Assembly (NCBI GenBank): GCA_030653385.1
Contig: JAURZM010000047.1
Coordinates: 62,001 to 126,000, forward strand
From: Rubrivivax sp.
GTDB taxonomy: Bacteria; Pseudomonadota; Gammaproteobacteria; Burkholderiales; Burkholderiaceae_C
Reading direction: 5' to 3'
Length of the DNA: 64,000 nt
Both the position numbers and the translations under genes were made by a program. Of the stretch, positions 17,695 through 27,513 are shown piece by piece. Under the pieces are notes generated by a model. It was not told the origin of the DNA. It saw only the letters and a program-made list of their open reading frames with translations, and did no database searches. The first letter of the stretch is position 1; every line of letters starts with the position of its first letter.

Positions 17695-18900
17695 ATGAAC
17701 CGCACCTCATCCCCTCAAAACAGGGCTTCACGCCGCTTGCCGCTGCACCTGATTGCGCTGGCCGTGATCGCATCCCTGCCTGCTGGCGCTGCACTGGCGC
17801 AGAGCGACAGCTACAACTACTTCGGCATCACTGGCGGTCATGCACGCGGCCATCTGGACGAACAGCGGGTCACCGAAGCCGTCATTGCACCCGGCGCCAT
17901 CAACTACAGCCTGTCGCGTGACCCGAAGGACGTGGGCTACCGCATGTTCCTGGGCCGCCAGTTCAACCGCCACCTGGGCATGGAGTTGGGCTACTACAAC
18001 CTGGGCAAGCAGCGCTTTGACAACACCACCACGCCCAACGGCAAGCTGAGCGCCCAGGTGCGCAACCAGGGTGTCAACCTGGACGTGGTGGGCACGCTGC
18101 CGATCACCGAGAAGTTCTCGGTGCTGGGCCGTGCCGGTGTCACCTATGCCCGCACCCGCGCCAACTTCGCCGGCACCGGCGCGGTGGTCGTCACCAACCC
18201 CAACCCCAGTGAGCGTGGCGCCAACCCCAAGGTCGGCATCGGTGTCCAGTACGCCTTCAACGAAGGATTCATCATGCGAGGTGAAGCCGAGCGTTACCGC
18301 ATCAACGACGCCGTCGGTGGCACGGGCCGCGTCAACCTGTATTCGGTGAGCCTGGTGTTCCCGTTCGGCCGTGCACCAGCCGCAGCACCGCGTGCGGCCT
18401 ACGTGGCACCGGCACCTGCTCCGGCGCCCATGCCCGAACCGGTGGTGGTTGCACAAGCCCCGGCCCCCGCCCCGGTCGTGATGCCCGCACCGGCACCCGC
18501 GCCGATGGTGGTGACACCGCGCCGCGTGAGCTACTCGGCTGAGTCGATGTTCGGTTTCGACCGCGCCACGGTGCGCCCCGAAGGCATGAGCGCTCTGGAC
18601 AGCTTTGCCAGCGAGCTGGCCGGTGCCGACTACAGCACCATCACCGTCGAAGGCCACACCGACCGTCTGGGCACCGAGCAGTACAACCAGAACCTGTCGC
18701 AGCAACGTGCCGAGGTGGTCAAGGACTACCTGGTGCGCAGCGGCCGCATCGACCCGGCCAAGATCACGGCCGTGGGCAAGGGCGAAAGCATGCCCGTCAC
18801 GAAGACCGAAGACTGCAAGGGTCGCACCGCCAGCACCGCTCTGGTCGCTTGCCTGCAGCCTGACCGCCGTGTGGAAATCGAAGTCTCCGGCACACGTTGA
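17695..18900 (+). CDS. OmpA-family outer membrane protein
   Basis: A 401-residue protein with a signal peptide (cleavage near GAALA-QS). An eight-stranded OmpA-like barrel covers about 40-225 (YNYFGITGGHARG, MFLGRQFNRHLGMELGYYN, VYSVSLVFPFGR-type final strand). A Pro/Ala linker (230-280) leads to the C-terminal peptidoglycan-binding OmpA domain (TITVEGHTDRLGTEQYNQNL, SQQRAEVVKDYLV, PDRRVEIEVSGTR). It anchors the outer membrane to the cell wall. The segment KTEDCKG...ALVACLQP adds two cysteines, as in many Burkholderiales OmpAs. It begins a unit with the small membrane protein and the glucan synthase. Confidence 0.9.
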   Translation: MNRTSSPQNRASRRLPLHLIALAVIASLPAGAALAQSDSYNYFGITGGHARGHLDEQRVTEAVIAPGAINYSLSRDPKDVGYRMFLGRQFNRHLGMELGYYNLGKQRFDNTTTPNGKLSAQVRNQGVNLDVVGTLPITEKFSVLGRAGVTYARTRANFAGTGAVVVTNPNPSERGANPKVGIGVQYAFNEGFIMRGEAERYRINDAVGGTGRVNLYSVSLVFPFGRAPAAAPRAAYVAPAPAPAPMPEPVVVAQAPAPAPVVMPAPAPAPMVVTPRRVSYSAESMFGFDRATVRPEGMSALDSFASELAGADYSTITVEGHTDRLGTEQYNQNLSQQRAEVVKDYLVRSGRIDPAKITAVGKGESMPVTKTEDCKGRTASTALVACLQPDRRVEIEVSGTR

Positions 18901-18919
18901 GGACACAAGGGAGTTGAAC

Positions 18920-19162
18920 ATGGACGCTCGAGCAGACGCGGGGCCCTGCTGGACCACATCGGCCTTTGGGCGCAGTGCCGACACCTCGCCCATGGAACTG
19001 GAAGCCCTGGGTGAACACTTGCAGCAATGCCAGGCCGGCAGCCGCCGGCTGGGCACGCTGCAACTGGCGGGGCAGGCCGTGCACGGTTTTGTCGCACCCC
19101 GCTTCGTCAGCACGCTGGCGGTGGTGGTGGTGCTGGGCGGCGCCGTGTTCCTGATCTTATAG
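18920..19162 (+). CDS. Small single-pass membrane protein
   Basis: An 80-residue protein with one C-terminal membrane helix (FVSTLAVVVVLGGAVFLIL) ending at the stop codon, as in tail-anchored proteins. The N-terminal part is soluble, with MELEALGEHLQQCQAGSRRLGTL as a likely helix. AAGGGAG precedes the ATG. It lies 19 bases after the OmpA-like gene and five bases before the cyclic glucan synthase, so it is probably cotranslated with it and may be an accessory subunit. I recognise no family. Confidence 0.65.
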   Translation: MDARADAGPCWTTSAFGRSADTSPMELEALGEHLQQCQAGSRRLGTLQLAGQAVHGFVAPRFVSTLAVVVVLGGAVFLIL

Positions 19163-19167
19163 GTCGC

Positions 19168-22100
19168 ATGAAGCTGACGCCTTTGCGGCGCCTGGTGCCG
19201 GAGGCGCCGTCGGCGCTGGCCGACATGCTGTCCGGCCACAGCGGGCCCGTGCTGCCGCCGATCCGAGGCGAGATCTTCGGCCCCGAACGTTTTGCGCAGC
19301 ACGGTCGCAGCCTGGGCATCACACACGATGCGGCGCGCCCGCTGGCCCGCGAAGCGGCCTTTTTTCCGCGCCTGCGTGGCAATGTGGAGATGCTGCGCCG
19401 TGCGCACCGCTACATCGGTGCACAGGCCGCCACAGGTTACGACATCAGCCCGGCGGCCGAATGGCTGCTGGACAATTTCCACCTCATCGAAGCGCAGCTC
19501 AAGGCTGTGCACGAAGGACTGCCGCGCAGTTACTACCGCGCGCTGCCGGTGCTGCTGGGCCCGCCGCTGGCTGGCCTGCCGCGTGTTTATGGCGTGGCCT
19601 GGGCCTTTGTCGCCCACACCGACAGCGACTTCGACGAAGAACTGCTGGTGCAGTTTCTGGCTGCCTACCAGGACACCCGCGAGCTGAGCCTGGCCGAGAT
19701 GTGGGCCCTGCCCACCACGCTGCGGGTGGTGCTGGTGGAAAACCTGCGCCGGCTGGCCGAGCGGCTGGCCGCGCACAAGGCTGCGCGCGAACTGGCCAAT
19801 CTGTGTTGCGACCGCATCGAAACCTTCAGCGTCGATCAGCTCGACGAACTGCGCAGCCTGGTGGCCCCGCGTGGCGTGGCGCCGGTGTTCCTGGCGCAGA
19901 TGTCGCAGCGCCTGCAAGACCGCGTCACCAAGCCCGGTGCACGGGCCACACCCGCGGTGCAGGCCTGGCTGCAGCGTGTGCTGCCCGATGCCGCCGCCGT
20001 GCTGGCGCAGCAAGGTGCCGACCAGACGGCCGACAACCTGAGCGTCAGCAATGCCGTGACCTCGCTGCGTGCCATCGGCGACGGCGACTGGACCGACATC
20101 GTTGCCCGCACCAGCGCGCTGATGCAGCTGATGCTGGACGCGCCGCTGTTTGCGGCTGAGGACACCGCCACCCGGGACCAGACCCTGCACGGCATCGAGA
20201 GGCTGGCGCGCCGCAGCGGCAGCAGCGAACTGGTGGTGGCGCGGTCGCTGCTGGCCCTGATGCACAGCCCCGACCCCGCGCAGCCACCGCACCCCTTGGC
20301 CGGCACGGCCAGGCACTGGCTTCGTGGTGAAGGCCGGCCGCAACTGGCGCGGGCACTGGGCCTGCACGACACCCTGGGGCAGGCCTGGGCTCGCACCGCA
20401 CCTCGCCTGTCGCTGCCGGTTTACCTGCTGGCCATCCTGCTGCCCACGCTGGCGCTGGTGGGCTGGATGTTGCAGGGGGTGGTGCCGCTGCTGTCGGTGC
20501 TGGGTGTGCTGTCGGTGCTGCTGCTGCTGGGGCCGGCATCGGAAGCCGTGGTGGCGCTGGTGAACCGGTTGATCAGCGAATCGGCGCCGCCGCAGCATCT
20601 GCCACGGCTGGCGTTGGCCACGGGCATTCCGCCCGAACACCGGGTGCTCGTGGTGGTGCCGGCCTTTCTGGGTGGCCCTGAAACCAACGCCGCCTTGCTG
20701 CACCGCCTGCGCCTGCACCAGTTGGCCAACGCTGAAGAACACGCACAGTTTGCCTTGCTCACCGACTGGCCGGATGCCAACACCGAACACCTGGCCAGTG
20801 ACGCGCCACAGCTGGCCGACATGCTGCTGCAGTTGCAGCTGCTGAACGCCCAGCACCCGGCGCTGCCGGTGGCCTACGCCATTGCCGATGGCGAAGAGAC
20901 ACCGCGCTTCATCCTGCTTCATCGCGCGCGCCAGTTCAGCCAGAGCGAACAGGCGTGGATCGGCTGGGAACGCAAACGGGGCAAGCTGGAACAGCTGATC
21001 GGCTTGCTGGCCCGGGGCCCTGCGGGTGGCACCGGTGTTTTCATGGACCTGGGCGCCGCTTCCCGCATCGCGCCCCACACACCCTATGTGTTGACGCTGG
21101 ACGCCGACACCCACCTGCCACCCGGCCGCCTGCGCGAGCTGGTGGGCGTGGCCGCGCACCCGCACAACACGCCGCGCGTCGACCCGCGTCTGCGGCGCGT
21201 CGTGGCGGGCTACGGCATCCTGCAGCCCCGCGTGGCCACGCCGCTGCCGGCGGTGGGGCAGGGCACTCTGTATCACTCGCTGTTTGCCGGGCAAAGTGGC
21301 ATCGACCCCTACAGCGCCGCCACGTCCGAGGTCTACCAGGACGTGTTCAGCGAAGGCAGCTTCAGCGGCAAGGGCCTGCTGCACGTGGCCGCGTTGCACG
21401 CCGTGCTGGGCGATCGCCTGCCGCAGGGCCAGGTGCTGAGCCACGATCTGCTGGAAGGCTCGCTGGCACGCTGCGCTGCCGCCACCGACATCACCCTGAT
21501 CGAAGACGCACCCTTCCATGCCGACGTCGCAGCGGCCCGCCTGCACCGCTGGACACGCGGTGACTGGCAGTTGCTGCCCCTGCTGCTGCAGCCGCGGCAA
21601 TTTGCGCTGCGTGGCGTGCACCGCTGGAAGATGCTGGACAACCTGCGTCGCTCGCTGGTGGCACCGCTGTCGCTGGCCGCGCTGGTGCTGGCTTTGTCCG
21701 GTGCGCTGGGCTCGCCCTGGTCGGTGCTGTGGCTGGTGCTGGCGGCTTTTGTCGCCGGGCCGCTGATGGGCGCGGTGGCCGGCTTTGCGCCCAGCCGCGA
21801 CGACATCGCGCAGCGCCACTTCTATGCCCAGGCCGGCGCCGATCTGCTGCGTGCCTTGCTCAGTGGTGTGTGGCACCTGGCTCTGTTGTTGCAGCAGGCC
21901 CTGTCGTCGGCCGACGCCATCGCCCGCGCGCTGTGGCGTTCCTTTGTCAGCCGCCGCCTGTTGCTGCAATGGACCACTGCTGCGGCCGTGCAGGCGCAGG
22001 CGTCGACCGACCTCATCGGCCTGTGGCGCCAGCACCGGCTGACGCCGATGGTCGCAGCGGCCTTGTGGCTGGTGTTGGCCCTGGCCGGCTCTCCGCATCT

Positions 22101-25100
22101 GGCGCTGGCCACCGGTTTGTGTCTTTTGTGGGCACTGGCCCCGTTGTGGGTGTGGTGGGTCAGCCGCGTGCGGCCGGCACGCGCCAGCCTGCCGCTGCCG
22201 ACCTTGGACGAGGCCTACCTGCAAGGCGTGGCGCGCGACACCTGGCGCTACTTCGAACGTTGCATCAGCGCCGACGACAACCACCTGCCACCCGACAACC
22301 TGCAGACCACGCCACACGAGATGCTGGCCCACCGCACGTCGCCCACCAACATCGGCCTGTACCTGCTGAGCGTGGCCTGTGCACACCGCTTCGGCTGGGT
22401 CGGCATGAGCGAACTGCTGGACCGGCTGGAAGCCACGCTGGACAGCGTCGATCGTCTCGAACGTCACCGGGGCCACCTGCTGAACTGGTACGACACCCAG
22501 ACCCTGGAGCCGCTGTTGCCACGTTATGTGTCCACCGTGGACAGTGGCAACTTCAGCGGCCACGTGCTGACGTTGGCCAGCGCCTGCACCGAACTGGCCG
22601 GCGAAGGGCCGGAGCCCACCGACCAGGCGCGCCTGCTGGCGCTGGCACAGCGCTGCGAACAGCTGGCCTGGCAGGCCGAGTTCGGCTTTCTGTACCACCG
22701 CAAGCGCCACCTGCTGCACATCGGCTACCGCGTGGCCGAGCAGCAGCTGGACGCCGGCTTCTACGACCTGCTGGCTTCGGAGTCGCGCCTGACCAGCCTG
22801 CTGGCCATTGCCAAGGGTGACGTGCCGGTGCGCCACTGGGCCGCGCTGGGCCGGCCCTTCTACGCCGTGGGCACGGTGGCCGGGCTGCGCAGCTGGTCGG
22901 GCTCGATGTTCGAGTACCTGATGCCCACGCTGGTGCTGGACGAACCCCCCGGCAGCGTGCTGCACGGCGCCTGCCATGCCGCTTTGCGCGAGCAGATCGA
23001 CTACGCACGCACGCAGCATGTGCCCTGGGGCATTTCGGAATCGGCCTATGCCGGCTGTGACCACACGCTGGCCTACCAGTACGCACCACAAGGTGTGCCG
23101 CGGCTGGCGCTGCGCCGCACGCCGCCCGACGACCTGGTGGTGGCACCCTACGCCAGTGCCTTGGCCGCGTTGCTGCGGCCCCATCGCGCGACACTGAACC
23201 TGGCGGTGCTGCAGGCTCAAGGGGCACGCGGCAGCCTGGGTTTCATCGAAGCACTGGACTTCACGCCGGCGATGCAGACGGCCGGGGGTCGCAGCACACC
23301 CGTCAACACCTTCATGGCCCACCACCAGGGCATGACGCTGGTGGCTCTGGCCAATGTGCTGATGGGGGGGCTGGTGCAACGCTGGGGCATGGCCAGCGCC
23401 CATGTCCAGGCGGTGGCTTCGCTGTTGCACGAACGGGCGCCGCGCGAGGTCTCGCGGCTGGCCGACCCGCCACCGGGCCCGCGCCAGCAGGGGCTGATGA
23501 AGCGCGCACCGGCGCTGCTGCGCGACGTGCTGCCCGGACAACAGGCGGTGGAACCCACGCAGCTGCTGTCCAACGGCCGCTACCACGTCACGCTGCGCGC
23601 CAACGGCGCCGGCAGCAGCCGCCTGGCTGCCAACGGCACCGATTTCGGCATCACGCGGCTGCGCGACGATGCACTGCGTGACCACTGCGGCAGCTTTTTC
23701 TACCTGCGCCGTGCCCACACGCAGCCGGTGTCGATCACCCAGCACCCGGCGCCCGACGCGGCGGCGCACTACCGCAGCGTGTTCCATGCCGACCGCGTGT
23801 GTTTCGACGCCGCCTGGCCTGAACTGCAGGCCCACATCACGGCCTGGGTGAGCCCCGAAGACAACATCGAATTCCGCCAGGTCGAGCTGCGCAACAGCGG
23901 CACCCGGGCCATCGAGATCGAACTCATCTCGGCCTTCGACGTGACCCTGGCCCCACCCGCCGCCGACGAAGCCCACCCGGCCTTCGGCGGCCTGTTCGTG
24001 CAGGCGCAATGGCGGCCCGCGCAGCAGGCCCTGGTGTTCGAGAGGCGGCCGCGCCTGGCCACCGAAATCGGCCTGCACATGGCGCACTTCCTGACCCAGC
24101 ACGAAGCGCAGGATGTCACCGTGCTGGGCCTGCAAGGCCAGACCGACCGCTCACGCTGGCTGGGCCGCAACCGTGCGGTGCATGAACCGCTGGCCGAGCT
24201 GCACGAGCTGCCTGACGAGGTGGCTGGTGGAGAGTCGATGACGCTGGACACCGGCCTGGACCCCGTGTGTGTGCTGGCCGTGCGGGTGAGCATCCAGCCG
24301 CAGGGCAAGGCACAGCTGACTTTCGCCACCGCGGCCAGCCACGACGCACCCACCCTGCGCGCGCTGGTCGACAAACACCGCCAGCCCAGCCATGTGCAGC
24401 GGGCCTCGCTGATGTCGGCCACGCTGGCCGGCATCCGCCTGCGCGCCTTGCGCATCAGCGCCGAGAATTTTGCCGCCGTGCAGATGCTGACCACCGCACT
24501 GGTGCTGGGCCTGACGCGGGCCGACCCTCAGCTGCCCGGCGCGGGGTTCGAGGCGCAGGCACCGGGCCAGCCCAGCGACCGCCGCCTGCTGTGGCGCCTG
24601 GGCATCTCGGGTGACCGGCCGTTGCTGCTGGTGTCGGCCGGTGCGCTGCATGGCATGGGCCTCCTGCGCACGCTGGCCCAGGCCTTGCGGCTGTGGGTCT
24701 GGGGTGGCATTGCCTGCGACCTGGTGGTGGTGAATGCCGAACCGGCGTCTTACCTGATGGCGCTGCACCGCGAGATCGGCGCGCTGCGTGACCGCCACCT
24801 GGCCGACACCGGCACCTCGGCCATCGGCTTTCACCTGCTGCGTGCCGACGAGCTGTCGGCGGCCGAACTGGACACGCTGCAGACGCTGGCCCGGGTGCGC
24901 CTGGTGGCCGATGGCCGCGCGCTGCAGCACCATGTGCACGACTGGGTCGAGGGCCATGACCAGGCTCAGGCACAGCGCGCCGGCCGGTCCACCACCCCCT
25001 TGCCTTCGTCGCCCCAGACGAAGTCCATCTCGACGGGGGAGTTTGCACCGGGCAGTGGTGACTTCAGTTTCCTGGCCGGTGCCACGCAAGGCCCGCAGCG

Positions 25101-27513
25101 GCCCTGGATCAACGTGCTGGCCAACCCGGCTTTTGGCAGCCAGGTCACCGAAGCCGGGGGTGGCAACACCTGGGCCGGCAACAGCCGTCTGCACCAGATC
25201 ACGGCCTGGAGCAACGACCCGGTGGCCGACCCGACGTCGGAGTGGCTGATGCTGCAGGACAGGCGCACGCTGCAGGTCTGGAGCGCCACGCCGTCGGCTT
25301 TTGGTGCGCAGCGTGTGGACTACCGTGTCGTGCACGGGGCAGGCTTCACGAGCATCAGCCACGTGCGGGGGGAACTGGCGGTTGAACTGCACTGGTGCGT
25401 GGACCTGCACAGCCGTGTCAAGCAGCTGCGTGTGCGGCTGAACAACCGTGGCAGCCGGCCGCTCCTGCTGCGCAGCGTGGCCATGGCCGAGTGGGTGATG
25501 GGCGAGCGCCGCGCCGAGCGCCACACCGTGCACAGCCACTTTCACCGGCAACGCCTGCCGGCGGGCAAGCTCACGGCGCTGCTGTGCACCCAGCGCGAAG
25601 CCGCCGGCGGTTTGGGGGCTGGCACGGCGTGGTTGGCGGTGGCCGCTGCGGCCGACATGCCTGAGGACTGGACCTGCGACCGCCGCGAATTTTTCGACGC
25701 GCGCGGCCAGCCGGTGCTGCCCGACCACCTGGGACAGGCGCAGGGCAGTGGCCTGGACCCCTGCGCGGCCCTGGGCCTGCACATCGACCTGTCACCCGGC
25801 CAGACCGCGGAATTGGTGTATCTGCTGGGTTACAGCGACACGGCCGACGCAGCACGGCTGGACGCCGCCCGCGCGGCCGTGGTGCCCGCCGCCCAGCGCT
25901 TGGGCGAGGTGCGTGCGTACTGGGACGAGCTGCTCGGCGCGTGCACCTTGCAGACACCCGACCCGCTGTTCGATGCGCTGGTCAACCGTTGGCTGCTGTA
26001 CCAGGCCGTCAGTTGCCGCCTGTGGGCGAAGTCGGCCTTCTACCAGGCCGGTGGCGCCACCGGCTTCCGTGACCAGCTGCAGGACACGCTGGGTCTGAGC
26101 TGGGCGGCCCCCGGCATGTTGCGCGAGCAGATCGTGCGCTGCGCCTCGCGGCAGTTTGTCGAGGGCGATGTGCAGCACTGGTGGCACGAACCCGGTGGTG
26201 CCGGCGTGCGCACGCACTTCAGCGACGACCTGCTGTGGTTGCCCCATGCACTGCTGCACTACCTGCAGGCCACGGGCGACGGCTCGGTGCTGGAAGTGGA
26301 TGTGCCGTTCCTGGAAAGTCCGCCCATTCCGCCGGGTGCGGAAGATCTGTACGACACCCCGGCCATCAGCGACCTGACCGGCAGCGTCTACGAACACGCA
26401 GCACGTGCGCTGGACCACAGCCTGCGTTCGGGCGCACATGGCCTGCCACTGATGGGCAGTGGCGACTGGAACGACGGCATGAACCGGGTCGGCATCGAAG
26501 GCCGCGGTGAAAGTGTCTGGCTGGCCTGGTTCCTGTGCCCGCTGGTCGCCGGCATGGCGCCCATCGCCCAAGCGCGTGGCGACAAGGCCCGTGCCCGGCG
26601 CTGGCTCGATGCTTCTGCAGGCTGGCAGGCCGCACTGCAGGCCGAGGCCTGGGACGGTCAGTGGTACACCCGCGCCTTTTTCGACGACGGCTCGCCGCTG
26701 GGTTCGCACCAGAACCCGGAAGCCAAGATCGACCTCATCGCGCAGGCTTGGGCGGTGCTGTCGGGTGCAGCGCCACTGCCACGCCAGCTGCAGGCCATGG
26801 CCTCGGCGCGAGAACACCTGGTGAACACCGACACGGGCCTGCTGCAACTGCTGCACCCACCGCTGCAGCAGGCCGAGCCCAGTGCCGGCTACATCCAGGC
26901 CTACCCGCCGGGCGTGCGCGAAAACGGCGGCCAGTACACACACGGCGGCATCTGGGCGCTGATGGCGCAGGCGCAATTGCAGGCCGCAGGCCATGCGCCG
27001 CGCAGCGACCTGCCTTACGAGTGGTTCAGCTACCTGAGCCCGGCGCACCGGGCGGCACACCCGACGCGCGGCCCGGTGTACGGGCTCGAGCCCTACGCCG
27101 TGGCGGGCGACGTGTACTCGGTGCCACCGTATGCCGGCCGAGGCGGCTGGAGCTGGTACACCGGCGCCGCTTCCTGGCTGCACCGCGCGGCGGTGGAGTC
27201 GATCTTCGGCCTGCGCCTGGGGGCGCTGACGCTGTCGCTGCATCCCTGCCTGCCAGCACACTGGCCACGTGCAGAGATGACCCTGCGGCGCGGCCAGAAG
27301 ACGATGCGTTTTGTGCTCTTGCAGGGCGCGGAGGTGGCTGCTGCCCAATTGCCACCCGGCACCACGGCGCTGCGGGTGGGCGAAACGGTGGCCTGGAAAG
27401 AACTGCCGCCGTCCAGCTGCTTCGTGTTGCAGCTCGGGACGGCGGCTGAGGGCCAAGCCGAAGGTCTGGTCGGGCGCCTGGCCCGACCAGAGACGGTCAG
27501 CGCGGTGCGATGA
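19168..27513 (+). CDS. ndvB: Cyclic beta-glucan synthase, NdvB/ChvB type (GT84-GH94)
   Basis: A 2,781-residue inner-membrane enzyme that builds cyclic periplasmic glucans from UDP-glucose; rhizobial NdvB is about 2,830 residues. Membrane pairs lie near 412-468, 828-874 and 956-998. The glucosyltransferase core holds LTLDADTHLPPGRL (about 642-655), EGSFSGKGLLHVAALHAVL and the QxxRW-like RLHRWTRGDWQ (about 791-801). A glycoamylase-like region (LASESRLTSLLAIAKGDVP, SWSGSMFEYLMP) is near 1200-1250. The C-terminal GH94 phosphorylase-like part has SGDWNDGMNRVG (about 2431) carrying the general acid. Such glucans buffer osmotic stress. The 3' end overlaps the convergent lipoprotein gene by 17 bases. 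Confidence 0.88.
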   Translation: MKLTPLRRLVPEAPSALADMLSGHSGPVLPPIRGEIFGPERFAQHGRSLGITHDAARPLAREAAFFPRLRGNVEMLRRAHRYIGAQAATGYDISPAAEWLLDNFHLIEAQLKAVHEGLPRSYYRALPVLLGPPLAGLPRVYGVAWAFVAHTDSDFDEELLVQFLAAYQDTRELSLAEMWALPTTLRVVLVENLRRLAERLAAHKAARELANLCCDRIETFSVDQLDELRSLVAPRGVAPVFLAQMSQRLQDRVTKPGARATPAVQAWLQRVLPDAAAVLAQQGADQTADNLSVSNAVTSLRAIGDGDWTDIVARTSALMQLMLDAPLFAAEDTATRDQTLHGIERLARRSGSSELVVARSLLALMHSPDPAQPPHPLAGTARHWLRGEGRPQLARALGLHDTLGQAWARTAPRLSLPVYLLAILLPTLALVGWMLQGVVPLLSVLGVLSVLLLLGPASEAVVALVNRLISESAPPQHLPRLALATGIPPEHRVLVVVPAFLGGPETNAALLHRLRLHQLANAEEHAQFALLTDWPDANTEHLASDAPQLADMLLQLQLLNAQHPALPVAYAIADGEETPRFILLHRARQFSQSEQAWIGWERKRGKLEQLIGLLARGPAGGTGVFMDLGAASRIAPHTPYVLTLDADTHLPPGRLRELVGVAAHPHNTPRVDPRLRRVVAGYGILQPRVATPLPAVGQGTLYHSLFAGQSGIDPYSAATSEVYQDVFSEGSFSGKGLLHVAALHAVLGDRLPQGQVLSHDLLEGSLARCAAATDITLIEDAPFHADVAAARLHRWTRGDWQLLPLLLQPRQFALRGVHRWKMLDNLRRSLVAPLSLAALVLALSGALGSPWSVLWLVLAAFVAGPLMGAVAGFAPSRDDIAQRHFYAQAGADLLRALLSGVWHLALLLQQALSSADAIARALWRSFVSRRLLLQWTTAAAVQAQASTDLIGLWRQHRLTPMVAAALWLVLALAGSPHLALATGLCLLWALAPLWVWWVSRVRPARASLPLPTLDEAYLQGVARDTWRYFERCISADDNHLPPDNLQTTPHEMLAHRTSPTNIGLYLLSVACAHRFGWVGMSELLDRLEATLDSVDRLERHRGHLLNWYDTQTLEPLLPRYVSTVDSGNFSGHVLTLASACTELAGEGPEPTDQARLLALAQRCEQLAWQAEFGFLYHRKRHLLHIGYRVAEQQLDAGFYDLLASESRLTSLLAIAKGDVPVRHWAALGRPFYAVGTVAGLRSWSGSMFEYLMPTLVLDEPPGSVLHGACHAALREQIDYARTQHVPWGISESAYAGCDHTLAYQYAPQGVPRLALRRTPPDDLVVAPYASALAALLRPHRATLNLAVLQAQGARGSLGFIEALDFTPAMQTAGGRSTPVNTFMAHHQGMTLVALANVLMGGLVQRWGMASAHVQAVASLLHERAPREVSRLADPPPGPRQQGLMKRAPALLRDVLPGQQAVEPTQLLSNGRYHVTLRANGAGSSRLAANGTDFGITRLRDDALRDHCGSFFYLRRAHTQPVSITQHPAPDAAAHYRSVFHADRVCFDAAWPELQAHITAWVSPEDNIEFRQVELRNSGTRAIEIELISAFDVTLAPPAADEAHPAFGGLFVQAQWRPAQQALVFERRPRLATEIGLHMAHFLTQHEAQDVTVLGLQGQTDRSRWLGRNRAVHEPLAELHELPDEVAGGESMTLDTGLDPVCVLAVRVSIQPQGKAQLTFATAASHDAPTLRALVDKHRQPSHVQRASLMSATLAGIRLRALRISAENFAAVQMLTTALVLGLTRADPQLPGAGFEAQAPGQPSDRRLLWRLGISGDRPLLLVSAGALHGMGLLRTLAQALRLWVWGGIACDLVVVNAEPASYLMALHREIGALRDRHLADTGTSAIGFHLLRADELSAAELDTLQTLARVRLVADGRALQHHVHDWVEGHDQAQAQRAGRSTTPLPSSPQTKSISTGEFAPGSGDFSFLAGATQGPQRPWINVLANPAFGSQVTEAGGGNTWAGNSRLHQITAWSNDPVADPTSEWLMLQDRRTLQVWSATPSAFGAQRVDYRVVHGAGFTSISHVRGELAVELHWCVDLHSRVKQLRVRLNNRGSRPLLLRSVAMAEWVMGERRAERHTVHSHFHRQRLPAGKLTALLCTQREAAGGLGAGTAWLAVAAAADMPEDWTCDRREFFDARGQPVLPDHLGQAQGSGLDPCAALGLHIDLSPGQTAELVYLLGYSDTADAARLDAARAAVVPAAQRLGEVRAYWDELLGACTLQTPDPLFDALVNRWLLYQAVSCRLWAKSAFYQAGGATGFRDQLQDTLGLSWAAPGMLREQIVRCASRQFVEGDVQHWWHEPGGAGVRTHFSDDLLWLPHALLHYLQATGDGSVLEVDVPFLESPPIPPGAEDLYDTPAISDLTGSVYEHAARALDHSLRSGAHGLPLMGSGDWNDGMNRVGIEGRGESVWLAWFLCPLVAGMAPIAQARGDKARARRWLDASAGWQAALQAEAWDGQWYTRAFFDDGSPLGSHQNPEAKIDLIAQAWAVLSGAAPLPRQLQAMASAREHLVNTDTGLLQLLHPPLQQAEPSAGYIQAYPPGVRENGGQYTHGGIWALMAQAQLQAAGHAPRSDLPYEWFSYLSPAHRAAHPTRGPVYGLEPYAVAGDVYSVPPYAGRGGWSWYTGAASWLHRAAVESIFGLRLGALTLSLHPCLPAHWPRAEMTLRRGQKTMRFVLLQGAEVAAAQLPPGTTALRVGETVAWKELPPSSCFVLQLGTAAEGQAEGLVGRLARPETVSAVR

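Noticed and set aside
17728..24135. A 2,135-codon open frame on the minus strand
   Set aside because: It lies opposite the OmpA-like and glucan synthase genes, is rich in Gln, His, Arg and Gly, and has no domain. Long antisense frames are expected in GC-rich DNA.
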